Both the position numbers and the translations under genes were made by a program. 64,000 bases of DNA from Rhizophagus irregularis (Eukaryota; Glomeromycota; Glomeromycetes; Glomerales; Glomeraceae), in assembly GCF_026210795.1 (NCBI RefSeq), contig NC_089429.1:7535001-7599000 (forward strand), read 5' to 3'. The notes under the pieces are model-generated. The model worked only from the letters and a program-made list of their open reading frames with translations. It was not told the origin of the DNA and did not search any database. Positions 34,878-46,497 of the stretch are shown here, piece by piece. Position 1 is the first letter of the stretch. Every line of letters starts with the position of its first letter.

Positions 34878-35249
34878 GACTTTTCGCCGAAGCCATTTCA
34901 TCGAAAGGGTATTTCGCAGAAGAGAAATTTAGTCGAATGGAATTTTCGCTGAATAGACATTTGCCGAATCCTTTTCTCTGAATCATCCATTTCACCGAAG
35001 TCAACTTCATCGAATAGGACATTCCGCCGAAATGTTAGCGATTGATTAAAATTTCAATCTAATACCCGAACTATAAATCTTTTTAGTAACAAAATTTTGT
35101 AAATATCATACGAATATTTTGGAAAATATGATTTAAATATCTGTTCGATGAAATATAATATTCGATGAATTATCTCTTCGGCGAAATGTCCCTTCGGCGA
35201 AATGGCTTCGGCGAAATGTGTTCGGTGAAATAAACTTCGGCGAAAAGTC
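34878..35249. repeat. TTCGCCGAA/TTCGGCGAA foldback island
   Basis: The ends are a perfect 15-base inverted pair: GACTTTTCGCCGAAG (34,878-34,892) and CTTCGGCGAAAAGTC (35,235-35,249). Left half: TTCGCCGAA, TTCATCGAA, TTCACCGAAG at ~20-base spacing. Right half: the complement, TTCGGCGAAATG. The centre is AT-rich. The right edge runs into element A copy 1, and copy 2 at 42,303 retains the last bases (CGGCGAAAAGTCA), so this island was joined to element A before it was copied. Confidence 0.75.
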
Positions 35250-37985
35250 AAGATTCCATTTATTATAATGTAATTGAAAGAATTTTAAGCAAGTTTTTTT
35301 TTCAAAATAACAAATTCAAAATTTACAGATACTTAGCCGAACGCATAAGCATAATGATCTTGGCAAAAAATCACCTGGAACAATTTCCTTTACGCAGATG
35401 GAAAAGTTCTAGGCGTCTAAATAATGAATTGCGCAGCACATATTTTATAATATTAAATAATGAATAATTATTTTTAAATCAATAAACGTTTTGCATGACT
35501 TAAAAATATCCTACAATGAAGTTTATACATAAAAAAACTTAATTCAAAATTCTTAATAGGTATTGACTTGAACTCGACTTGAGTCGGTTCTTGAAAATCG
35601 GTTTGAAGTCAGCTTCGATTTTTATTATGGTTAAAATAGTTCTAAACCAAGGAGACTCAGAATCTTCTGAATTTAGATCGGTTCAAGAATTGGCTCGATG
35701 CAAATCATCACGTGAAAATGTGATTACTCTCAAGAAACATTCAAGTTTGCAATTTCCAAATTAGAGTTTTTCGTTCAGCGGGTGATTAAACATTTCGGAT
35801 TCGTTTCGCCTACTCATAAAGCCACACTTTTGATTTACGGAAAATAACTAAAAGGCAACTTGGATAATTTTCATGTTTTGAGTAGAGGCTGGATCCGTTA
35901 TCCGTTTGAATTTTCAGTGGTCATAAATTTATTTCGATTTTATATATAGCAATAGAACAAATTACACTGTTATCCGGATATCCGTCGGATATTAAATTAC
36001 TACAACATTCAGTTACGAAAATAAAATTTTAAACTTTGTCATTATAGATGATCATTGGCTTAATGACTACCTGCTAAATCATTTAAATCTGTGGGTCACT
36101 ATCTAGTATAAATCTGAACGATCTTCAATAATAACCGTCCAAACAACGGATCCATCTCTAGTTTTGAGGCTTTAAATTCCGTGAACATATGGAATAAAGA
36201 AAAACACGGAATAAATTTTTATAGGGATTAAATAATGTATAAATAAAATAAACTGGAATACGCAAAATAAGGCTGTTGTTTTATGGCTTATACAGTAGTG
36301 CCGAGTGCGGTAGACGGGTAGGGTATCAACAAGATAAAATAATCACGAAATCGCATCGGGTCGATCAATTGATCAATCACACTTTCACACTTGCATTGCC
36401 ACCTAATAAGCCATATTTCCGTATGATAAATTTCTTTTATTAGAAAATTTATGGCTTTTTATTAATAATTTTTATTACAAAAGATAAAAAAAAAATCCGT
36501 TTTCTTTTAAATATGGCTACTTTTGAGTTTCAAAATTTTTCCAAAAAAAAAAATAAAAAAAATACATTTAAAATACAATATGTCCAAATAAATGTCTCAG
36601 TTACCTGTAACTGCTATGACACACAATCATATATTAAAATTTAATATTTAAAAAATAAATTTATTCTATATTTACCCTATCAAATCCGTTCAGGACCTTT
36701 CTTGCGTTCTTTGAAGGTTCTGCATCTACTTGTTCACCCGTAACTTATACCATGACAAGTAAGTAATGGAAACCTTTGGGTTCGATTGGCATTTACCATA
36801 AAAATTTTTTACCTTCTTTATTATGTAAGTATCTTATTATAATATTATCAATTTCATCTTTAAGATTCCTTAATAATTTTATTGATATTGCAGTTTAACT
36901 CCATGCCTACCTCAACCAAACTCAAGGAATCCTAGCGTAAAAGACAAAATAATCATGGTACTTATGGGTTGGAGCGGGTATTGAGGTATTAATATGGAGA
37001 AATTATCCAGCATTTCAAAATAATTATATTTAGTATAGCATATATGGACATTTTTGATACCCCTATTATATAGGACGGGATATTTGGGTATTAGACCATG
37101 CTTCCAAGACATTTCCAATACAACATCCGATCTAACTAAATCATAACATGTGTTTAAACACGCTGTAAAGCACTCTTTGTTTCCAATTTGTACAAAATAT
37201 TCCAAAAGTTCTTCTGCTACTTCGGTGGAACGTTAATATCATGAAAGGTGATGTCCATTTTAAAGATGACGGGAAAATTGGGTTATGGACGGGATAATTA
37301 TATTTAGTATAGCATATATTGAACATTTTTGATAATTCCCTAGGATATGTTAGTAATATAAGGCAAGATTTCTTTTCAAAATATCGAACTACAACACAAA
37401 TTAATCAATAAATTTACTAATAAAAAAAAGTTTTTCCCAAATAACTCGAATAAAAAAATTGTGTTATAATAATTTCGATTTATCATAATGTAAAAATTCC
37501 ACCGTGGAACATTCTCTTTCCTTAGAAACGATCGGAAATCACGATCAAATACCCAACGGCACCCAGAAAAACAAATAGGATTTCCTTCATATAAAAAGTA
37601 AACAGTGAAACGTGAGGGTGTAACACATGATAAATAAAAAAAAATAGATCACGTGATCGAGGAATTAAGTTCACTCGAATACATCTTCCACCCGTGTTTC
37701 TAGCGACAAAAATTTTATCTTCATAGATTTAATTCATCAATGTATTTATTTAGGACATGATGATATGATACAACTTCAATTAAGGAGGATTTTAAATGTT
37801 AATAACACGCATTTTTTTATTAATTGTTTAAAGTTAGTAGTACTTTTAAAACAAACATTAGAAATACATAGAAAAAACAATTGTTTTAAAACTACCTGCT
37901 AACACAATACGTTATTACTAGTATTGTCAAAATAAACTATATACTATTTCCATTGATGTTAGCTAAAAGTTCTTTATACGTATTG
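35226..37985 (+). repeat. Element A, copy 1 (~2.76 kb)
   Basis: This is the longest copy of a four-copy repeat in this window. Landmarks in order: 'attccatttattataatg' (35,254), 'tacttagccgaacgcataag' (35,331), 'cgacttgagtcggttctt' (35,576), 'cggattcgtttcgcctactc' (35,796), 'gaggctggatccgtta' (35,886), 'gtagacgggtagggtatcaa' (36,310), 'cacctaataagccata' (36,399), 'atcaaatccgttcaggacct' (36,679), 'tttgggttcgattggcattt' (36,775), a tandem ~100-base unit with 'tagtatagcatatatggac' (37,030 and 37,307), 'attccaccgtggaacattct' (37,495) and 'aacacatgataaataaa' (37,622). No intact gene: frames of 61-97 codons are not conserved between copies. Confidence 0.85.
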
Positions 37986-38039
37986 CTCCAAATGTTATAA
38001 TGAAATCTGTTTATCAAAATGCTGTTTCTACTATTTTAT

Positions 38040-39551
38040 TTTCTAAAATGGCATGTGTAATGTTTTTTATTTTATCATCCATTGTTGTTTTTCACAAATT
38101 TTCTAATCCGTCACTATCAATCCCATAATTCTTATGTCCATCAACATTAGAAACCATTTTTCTCTTTTTCAATCTCGACTACTTTATCCCAGATGGATTT
38201 CCAAATGTCCTCTACTACTTCCCCACTTCTTTAGATTTTGCCATCTTTCCAAATTCCCTAGTATTAGATAAAACTCTGGTAATTTCGTGTACCTTAGTGT
38301 AGATACTACTAGTGTGGCGTTCCATTAAAATACTATATGTAGGTAAATCTTTTAATAGATTTTTAACTTCATAAGCTCTTTCGCGCGTATCTTCTTCAGT
38401 TGACTTGTTACATTTTATGAACTTTTATTACAATTACTAATGAACCAAAGTTTTGGGCCAACTTCTAGCAAATAATGTATATCTTCTAACTTGCTACACA
38501 ATGCATATCTGTTTTATATCTAATATTTGATTTTCTTTTGATCCAATTTCTATAATTTCCATAGACTATTTATTTTTCCATCGCAAGGAGCATCTTTTAA
38601 GATTATGATTTATCGCTAAGCTGATTTCTTTAACTTTACTAAACTTTTATTCTTTAATTGATGCATTCAAACTTTCTAACGTTTTTTCCCATTTATTATG
38701 AGCTGCTGAACCGTCTTGCATACTTAATAACCGCAATGTATAAATATGTTACCCAATTATTAAGAAATTTAGTTCAATTACATCATACTACTAGCTACTA
38801 TCTAACCTCTTTCTTATACTAAGACTGAAATTCTGTATCACTTTGGCTATGTTTTCTGTTGTTAATAAAATTAATTATAATTCCATGTAAAATTACCCTA
38901 TCGATATTTATTGCATTCATCGGGTCCTTTCGATCATCATCCTTCTATTATCTAGAACATTGAAATGCATTCTGAAGAATAGGATAATTATTCTTATAAT
39001 TTCGTACATATTTTGCATTACGTACTATCACTATTCCTCATCACTATCATGATTAAATTTTTTATATCGTCAATTTTCTCAGCATCCTCACTTATACCGT
39101 AATCAATCGCATCAATTTTCATATTAAATTCTTCATCTTTGTTACATTTTTTGACATAATTCATTTTGATTTTCGTGTGCTCGTATGTGCGACTAATCAC
39201 GTAAGTTCCAAGTTCCATCTATAGGTCGGACACGATTCTCTCTTGATGACGGGCGATAATGAATTGTTGGAGTGGGAAGAACTCTTGCATCCATCTGTTC
39301 GCGTTATTGAAGATAAAATTATAATCAAAATATGATTTATAGATTCTATATCGCAATAATACATATTTTAAACCTACCAGGGCCATTTCATTAGATACTC
39401 TCATAACTTCTTCTTTTCTATAATTGATAATTCTTTTGCCCCTATTTTTGGCGGTCCATTTCCTTATATTTAAAGAACAACTTTCACACATTACTATCAA
39501 GTTAGGTGAATTATCAACACGATCTTCTTCTGATGGTATTAAATCATGCAA
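38040..39551 (-). pseudogene. Decayed gene of an unnamed multicopy family
   Basis: From 39,551 downward one frame runs 110 codons (HDLIPSEEDRVDNSPNLIVM, then CESCSLNIRKWTAKNRGKRI, then MALVGLKYVLLRYRIYKSYF). A single in-frame TAG at 39,219-39,221 follows, and then the same frame continues 66 codons (MELGTYVISRTYEHTKIKMN ... DAEKIDDIKNLIMIVMRNSD) to a stop at 39,018. Further frames downstream stay protein-like through stops and shifts: KDDDRKDPMNAINIDRVILH near 38,900, TREFGKMAKSKEVGK near 38,235 and DIWKSIWDKVVEIEKEKNGF near 38,170. The CxxC with charged neighbours may be half a metal site. 'TTATAG' just before the first frame could be a splice acceptor from a lost upstream exon. The function is unknown. 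Similar proteins exist in Rhizophagus as I recall them, not verified. Confidence 0.65.
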
Positions 39552-41759
39552 ACCTATAATTGAATAATTGAAGCATGAAATTTATAAATTAATCTTAAGA
39601 GATTTTATCATTAGATTAAATATTATTATAGGTTAAATTACTATATGATTAGGCCAAATTAAACAGAGATTGCTTTAATGATTGATTACCTTCAAATTAA
39701 ACTCTTAATAAATTATTTGTAAATCCACTATTTTGTCCCAATACCATTTTTAATAGATAATATTCCTACTTCACGTTTTAACGCCAATCAGCATCTTGTT
39801 CTCGTCCATTTTTCAATTTGGTATATGTACAGTAGCATCCGAAGAAATAGACCAAACGTGCATACATGATTGTTAAAAGTTAGAAGCTGCTGCTATCAGT
39901 CCATTACCGATACATTACCATAGTAGCAATCAAGGTCCTCTTATTATTACTTATTTACTACATTTTATTTTAGTCATTGATTTTAAAAAAAAAAATTCGC
40001 GTGAATTTTTTCATATTGATTTCTTTCGCATTGTGGTAATAGTTTTAGCTCAATTTAATCTATTTAAATTATTCAAATAAACATTAAATAATATTTAATT
40101 CTTAAATGTATTTAATTATTAATTAAATTATTCAAAATAAATAAAAAGTCTTTTCAATACCTGAGCTGCATTACTTCATTATGTTTAAATGTCGCAAAAT
40201 GTTTATATGCGCAACAACATAACATTCCATATTTAAATCTTGGCGGTTGATAGTTAAGGAAAACTAGACGAAGCCCGGCCACAGCCTCACAGGCACTTCT
40301 TACTGTCTTTACTGTCTTCCTAGGATTTTATGTATTGATAATTGATGGATGATGTCAGATCAAATTCTATGATAACCATTTAGTCGGTGACACACACTCG
40401 GCAAATCAAACAAATCAAATTGATAGAGTACACGTGCTAATCTGATAACTAATGGTTTTTCTCCGCTCCGTATCTTTTTGTTTTCCACCTTTAAAGTAAG
40501 TAGGAGGTTTAGAACTTATACGTGTTGTTTCTCCGCGCTTTTTTGTTTTCCACCTTTAAAATAGGATATATTCGTATTTTATCTAATTAGTAAAAGGGGG
40601 ATTTTTATATGTAATTATTTTTCGTGCCGTAAATTCTAGTTAATGCTTTTTGTTCAAGCTAGTCAGTTGCTTTAGCAGATGCGAAAACACTATTATGATG
40701 TTTCTCATGTATGGAAAGAACGTTTTCAGATCGCAAAAAGCAACTTAATCTAAAATCTGATGATTCAAGGAAATGATTTAAGTTATAAATAAACAAACGT
40801 TTCCTGAAACTTTTCATAATTATGAATCAACACAATAGAAATTCATAATTCTAATAATAATTCCAATTTAAAAAAGAACTTGGTGAATGCCTGAATGGTG
40901 ATCGATCACAAGGTCTCCAAAACTAAGAAAACTCTGCTTCAAATTCTATTAACTACTACATGTTCAATAAACACGGTTTAATTAAAGTTGAAGACAAACC
41001 AATATTAATTAACAACCAAGAAAGATCGCAAGCGCTCTGTTACAAAATTTGATGTAAATAAGGATGATGATTCTATCCGATGGGAATTGATGATTAAACA
41101 TCATCTCGAAGAAATTCCGAGTGTTTACCAAGCAATAACTAAAAAAGTTCAAACCGGAGATTAATGACGACAACGATTTTAAATCAGTCACTTTCGTCTT
41201 TCAAGAAAATGAAACGTGAGCAAAAAGTTATTAAAATCCGCGATCAATTACTCCAGAATTAAAATAATATCTTCTGTTCATCTTATTACTAATACTCAAG
41301 GGCACAAATGGGTGAGCTTAATGCTAGTGATACTAAAGCAACAAAATAATTGGAGTCCATTATCAAAGTAGCAACAAAAATAAGTTGATTACTGTTTTTT
41401 TCCAACGGATAAGACTTCAAGTAAAGAGTATGCAAATGAGTTACAAGAAAGAAGCTTGCCTTGATGGTTGCTATGATCTGTTATGATAAGAGTGGTATCG
41501 GACTGGCAGTTTATGTCAATGCAGAATAATACTTATTGGATGAGTAGTTCGTACTTGGGTTAGATAGGTCGAAGTTGAACGTGATGAATAAGTTGGATGT
41601 TTAAGTACTCGTTTGATTATTATTCATGAGTAATTGCATTCATAGGTACGTGTTGGTATTAAATTCTTTTAATAATTGTGAAATCATATTTAGGATTAAT
41701 ATCTTGTACCTCCTCGCAAATCTTAAAGATCTTACCGATTCCGTCCTGTGTAATTGATA
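39552..41759. other. Mostly gene-free; weak coding relic near 40.7-41.3 kb
   Basis: A two-copy direct repeat 'tttttgttttccaccttta' lies at 40,477 and 40,541. From about 40,670 to 41,270 broken plus-strand frames look weakly coding (VNKDDDSIRWELMIKHHLEE then IPSVYQAITKKVQTGD near 41,052-41,160), ending in two adjacent stops. No family is recognised. 41,270-41,759 shows nothing. Confidence 0.35.
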
Positions 41760-42298
41760 ATATAGTTAATTGAGTATGGTATACAGTATACCTCCGATGT
41801 TGTATACTGTATACTGTAGTATGGTGTAAAAAAACTATACTGTATAGATAAAATGCTAACTATATAAATAAAAAACTATGACTGTATAGATTTTTGTCAA
41901 CTATACAACATCAAATATCATACCCAATATCGTTTAACCGCTATATTTTGAACTTTTTAACAGTGGATATATTCCCATTTGAGATTGATAAATTTTATCG
42001 ATCACTTTTTTAAGCCGGTGGAAAAGAAAAGGTGAAAAAATAATAATTTTTTTTATTTTTATTTTTATTTTTATTTTTTTTTATTAAAAAAACGACTTTT
42101 TTCCAAAGACTAGGGACAAATATGATCGGAATAAGAACGCCACTTTGAAACCAAAATCCCAATTAGGTAAGAGTTGAGCGTGGAGAACAAGATTTAAGGA
42201 ACATTAGTATAATTTTACTAATGTTCCTTTTATTTTGTAGGTAGTACCTACCGGACGCTTAACTTGAGATCAGTTTCAATGGAAGGTTGGAATTAGGG
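41760..42298 (+). pseudogene. Diverged relic of the small 99-aa gene with intronic hairpin
   Basis: Two stretches match parts of the bromodomain module in the left arm. 'tatacaac...atcatac' with 'aatatcgtttaaccg' (41,900-41,945) matches 47,110-47,142. 'tccttttattttgtaggtag' with 'ggaaggttggaattaggga' (42,224-42,298) resembles the intron end and start of exon 2 of the small gene at 46,660-46,752. Between them is a perfect 14-bp stem, AAGGAACATTAGTA / TACTAATGTTCCTT (42,196-42,229). The open frame is lost. This is an older, decayed copy lying directly against element A copy 2, in the same order as the intact copy. Confidence 0.5.
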
Positions 42299-42302
42299 AG
42301 TA

Positions 42303-44400
42303 CGGCGAAAAGTCAGGATTCCATTTATTATAATGTAATTGAAAGAATTTTAAGCAAGTTTCTTTTTCAAAATAACAAATTCAAAATTTACAGATACTTA
42401 GCCGAACGCATAAGCATAATGATCTTGACAAAAAATCACTTGAAACAATTCCTTTACGCGTCTAAATAATGAATTGCGCAGCATAACAATATGATCATCG
42501 AGGGCGTATTTTTTTGTTAGTTGTAATAGTGATCTAATTTCATATAATAAACACATATTTCGTAATATTAAATAATGAATAATTTTTTATCAATAAACGT
42601 TTTACATGACTTAAAAATATCCTACTGTATAATGAAGTTTATACATAAAAAACTTAATTCAAAATTCTTAATAGGTATTGACTGATGACTCGACTTGAGT
42701 CAATTCTTGAAAATCGGTTTGAAGTCAGCTTCGATTTTTATTATGGTTAAAATAGTTCCAAACCCAGGAGACTCAGAATCTTTTGAATTTAGATCGGTTC
42801 AACGATGCAAATCATCACGTGAAAATGTGAAATTACTCTCAAGAAACATTCAAGTTTGCAATTTCCAAATTAGAGTTTTTCGTTCAGCGAGTGATGAAAC
42901 ATTTCGGATTCGTTTCGCCTACTCATAAAGCTAATTCATTGATTTACGGAAAATAAATTGGATAATTTTCATGGTTTTAGTAGAGGCTGGATCCGTTATT
43001 CGTTTGAATTTTCAGTGGTCATAAAATTTATTTCGATTTTATATATAGCAATAGATTCGCTATATATATATTCAATTACTACAACATTACGAAAATAAAT
43101 TTTTAAAACTTTGTCATTATAGATGATCAAATTCCGTGAACATATGAATAAAAAAAAACACGGAATAAATTCTTTATAGGGATTAAATAATGAATAAATA
43201 AAATAAACTAAAATACGCAAAATAAGGCTGTTGTTTTTATGGCTTATACAGTAGTGCGGTAGACGGGTAGGGTATCAACAAGATAAAAAATCACGAAATC
43301 GCATCGGGTCGATCAATTGATCAATCATACTGCACATACTGCATTGCTACCTAATAAGCCATAATTCCGTATGATAAATTTCTTTTATTAGAAAATTTAT
43401 GGCTATTTATTAATAATTTTTATTACATAAGATAAAAAAAAAATTCGCGTCAATATTTTTCTTTTAAATAAATTTTTCCAAAAAAAAAAAAAAAAAAAAA
43501 AATACATTTAAAAATATGTCCAAAATAAATGTTTAATATTTAAAAAAAAATAATATGTCCAAAATAAATGTTTACCGGTATATCATATTAAAATTTTATT
43601 AAAAAATAAATTTATTCTATAATTACCCTATCAAATCCGTTCAGGACCTTTCTGCGTTCTTTAAGGGTTCTGCATCTACTTGTTTAACCGTAACTTATAC
43701 CATTACAAGCAAGTAATAGAAACCTTTGGGTTCGATTGGCATTTATCATAAAAAATTTTTTACTTTTTTTATTATGTAAGTATCTTATTATAATATTATC
43801 AATTTCATCTTTAAGATTACTTAATAATTTTTATTGATATTGCAGTTTAACTCCATGCCTACCTCAACCAAACTCAAGGAATCCTAGCGTAAAAGACAAA
43901 ATAATCATGGTACTTATGAGTTGGAGCGGGGTATTGGGGTATTAATATGAAGAAATTATCCCGCATTTCAAATAAATTATATTTAGTATAGCATATATGG
44001 ACATTTTTGATACTCCTATTATATAGGACGAGATATTGGGGTAGGAATGATCCCGCATTTCAAATAATATTATATTTAGTATAACATATATTGACATTTT
44101 TGATAATATGTTAGTAATATAAGGCAAAATTTCTTTTCAAAATATCGAACTAAACACAATAAATTTATTAAATAAAAAAAAAGTTTTTCCCAATAACTCT
44201 AATAAAAAACAATTTTTCGATTTAACATAATGTAAAAATTCCACCGTGGAACATTCTCTTTTCTTAAAAATGATCGGAACTCACGATCAAATTTTACGCA
44301 ACGGCACCCAGAAAAACAAATAGGATTACCTTAATAAACAGTGAAACGTGAGAGGTGTAACACATGATAAATAAAAAAAAGATCACGTGTTAAGTTCAAT
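42303..44400 (+). repeat. Element A, copy 2; outer part of the left palindrome arm
   Basis: It follows copy 1 landmark by landmark from 'aaaagtcaggattccattta' (42,309) to 'aacacatgataaataaa' (44,359), with many small indels. It lacks a ~100-base piece of copy 1 near 36,060-36,160 and the distal ~300 bases (37,700-37,985). At the point where copy 1 continues, this copy passes into the bromodomain module (about 44,400). The palindrome with copy 4 starts at 43,043, so 42,303-43,042 is single-copy relative to the right arm. Confidence 0.85.
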
Positions 44401-44733
44401 CACCAAAAAACTATGTTCGGTAACGGGTTTTTATTGGTCAGATAACATTATCTTAGAAAAATTTTTGCAGCTTTTTTCAAGAAAAAAAAATAGAAAGGGA
44501 ACATTTATCTTAAAAATACTTGTAGTTTTTATAAAAAAAAAATATAAAGAAACGTTTAACTTAATCATTTCTTATCACTATAGTCCATTTCGCTTTATAA
44601 AATTTATTGAAATAAATAAAAATAAAAATAAAATTTATTGAAAATAAATAAATAAAAAAAATAAATAAAAATTTAATTTAATTTAATTTATATGAAAATA
44701 AATAAAAAAAAAAAGATCACGCGATAATTTCAA

Positions 44734-46213
44734 TCAACGTGACTTAGGTAGTAGATTCAAAGATTTCAAAAAATTTTTATTGTCACGCCGTTGTTCATAT
44801 TCCGAAACCTTGAAAGGTTCTCGTAAGTATTCTTTAAAGAATTTTGGCCCAACTTTAAGATCGAGTGCCTTTTTATCAAGTAAGGCAACTCGGGTCCAAT
44901 ATCGTGCATCTGATAATTCGAACGTGTCGAGATCACGTAGCTCGCCAAATGGTTTTGAAGTGATCACATTACATCGCAATCGATTCTCACTGGCTTCATA
45001 AGAAACATCCTTCACAATTACGAGAATTGCATTGCGTTCATCTCTACATTTTTTAATATTCTTTGAACCCTTGGTGATGTATAGACGCGCAAAGTTGCAA
45101 TGCGTTTCTGTTGGTTGAAATTTAACCGGAGGGAGACTTTCACGTTCGAATGTGTCAAAAAGAGAACTTGACATCGGATCTAAACGTTCAGCGGCAGCAT
45201 AGGGAAGTTTTGCAACGTTACTACCACTCCTTGTAACTTGGAGGAACGAATACAAAGGTACTATGTATATTTTACTAATTTACGCACGAAAAAAAAAAAA
45301 CATTAACAAAAGAAACCGTTAAAAAAGGAAAACAAAAAAAACATGAATACCTCTTAATATTAATATTTGGTACTACTTTACAAACATCACCAAATTCTTC
45401 ATGAGGGAGTTTAGCACCAATCTGAGCAAGTGCGAAGTTCAATTTATTTATATCATGTGGTGGTTTCGAAAATTTCGTTGTTAAATTGACAAAACACGTA
45501 AGCATCGAATCTGCTTCTTTGAATATTACGGAATCTTTTTCATGGAATTTGAATGCATTATAAATAATCTGTGCTAAATCAGCATAGAATTTTGAAACTG
45601 CACAATCGTATTCTCCTGCCCAAAGTTTATGTTCAACTGTTATTAAATCCATCGGACGTGCGATGCGAAGGTGATAATTCCGAGCCGATTCGGGTACAGG
45701 ATTAATAAAAGGGCGACACCATCCTTGAGAAACAAAACAATCTAACATATACGTCCCGAGACGAAGCAATAGCTCACGACTTAATACTTGTTCGTTTAAA
45801 CAAAGCGATTCCAAATATTTTCGCAGCGCTATCGTCTGTTTTGGCTCTGGTTCAGGTACACCAGGAACTGGACGTACGTAACTTTCTTGTTTGTACTTAC
45901 TGGACGTCTTTAGAATCGACTTTATACGTATTATTTTCTTTTTTAATTGATTGCTAACGAAGGGCAGGCAAAATACACCATCGCTAGCAAAGCGCACGCG
46001 GAAGCCGCAGCTGTGTCCACTTACGCCCTGGCTTACGCGGTCTGGAATTACAGCTGGTTGTCCCGTAGAAACAATAACGTTCGTAACGACTACATTTTTA
46101 TTCTCTTTAGTACGAGAATAGCATATTCCGCTTCTCAATAATATTTGTTTTCTATTGTTTCTTCGTCCATTTACGCCTCGTGGAATTATGTTTTTTGCAG
46201 TAACTTTGGTCAT
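44734..46213 (-). CDS. Bromodomain protein, 452 aa, two exons (left-arm copy)
   Basis: Exon 1 is 46,213-45,382, exon 2 is 45,260-44,734. The intron (45,381-45,261) starts GTAAAG, ends ATAG and keeps the frame (...GDV-LPLYSFLQ...). Without splicing the first frame would run on into a low-complexity tail. Residues 1-115 are basic and of unknown fold. Residues ~148-245 form a bromodomain: WCRPFINPVPESARNYHLRI, RPMDLITVEHKLWAGEYD, then IIYNAFKFHEKDSVIFKEAD. PMDL of the ZA loop is present, but the Asn that normally contacts acetyl-lysine (the YN before the BC loop) aligns with His224. Residues ~278-452 are an unrecognised, probably folded region (NFARLYITKG, YWTRVALLDKKALDLKVG). The expected role is chromatin or protein binding in the nucleus; partner unknown. 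It is divergently paired with the gene at 46,498. It is nearly identical to the 59,561 copy. A strong GTAAGTAC donor in codons ~104-106 leaves an alternative splice possible. Confidence 0.8.
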
Positions 46214-46497
46214 AGCGAAAAAAACGGCGAAAATAATGTATAAAGTGAAGAAGAAAAAATGGGCTTATGATAAAGGAAAGAGAGTTATTGGCAAAAAAAA
46301 TGAAAATGAAAATGAAAGATTCAAATAATTTATATTTTTCCAGATGCGCGTATCACCCTAATTTTTTTAGGGGTAACCCCATTAAATTGGCACCACTTTG
46401 ATTGGTTAATATGAAATATCTTGTAATACACTAAAATTTGATCTATTTCGTGACGTAAATAAATTTACGCGCACTTCTTCTACTTAGCTAGTTTAAA
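46214..46497. promoter_or_regulatory. Bidirectional promoter between bromodomain gene and 99-aa gene
   Basis: The 284 bases between two divergent ATGs are conserved in both arms. They hold a dyad CGTAAAT-AA-ATTTACG (46,454-46,469) within TGACGTAAAT, which resembles a CRE/ATF-type bZIP site on each side. They also hold a hairpin CCCTAATTTTTTTAGGG (46,363-46,379) and a CCAAT box (ATTGG at about 46,402). No clear TATA box is seen. Site functions are inferred from the motifs only. Confidence 0.55.

Noticed and set aside
36767-36800. Possible tRNA or SINE B-box (GGGTTCGATTGGC) in element A
   Set aside because: It matches the B-box only partly, and no A-box or cloverleaf could be found at a suitable distance.
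44780-45001. 73-codon antisense frame opposite exon 2 (also at 60,774-60,995)
   Set aside because: Shadow of the coding strand; no independent evidence.
45947-46141. 64-codon frame antisense to the bromodomain gene (also at 59,633-59,827)
   Set aside because: It lies fully opposite a well-supported exon and is duplicated only because the exon is.
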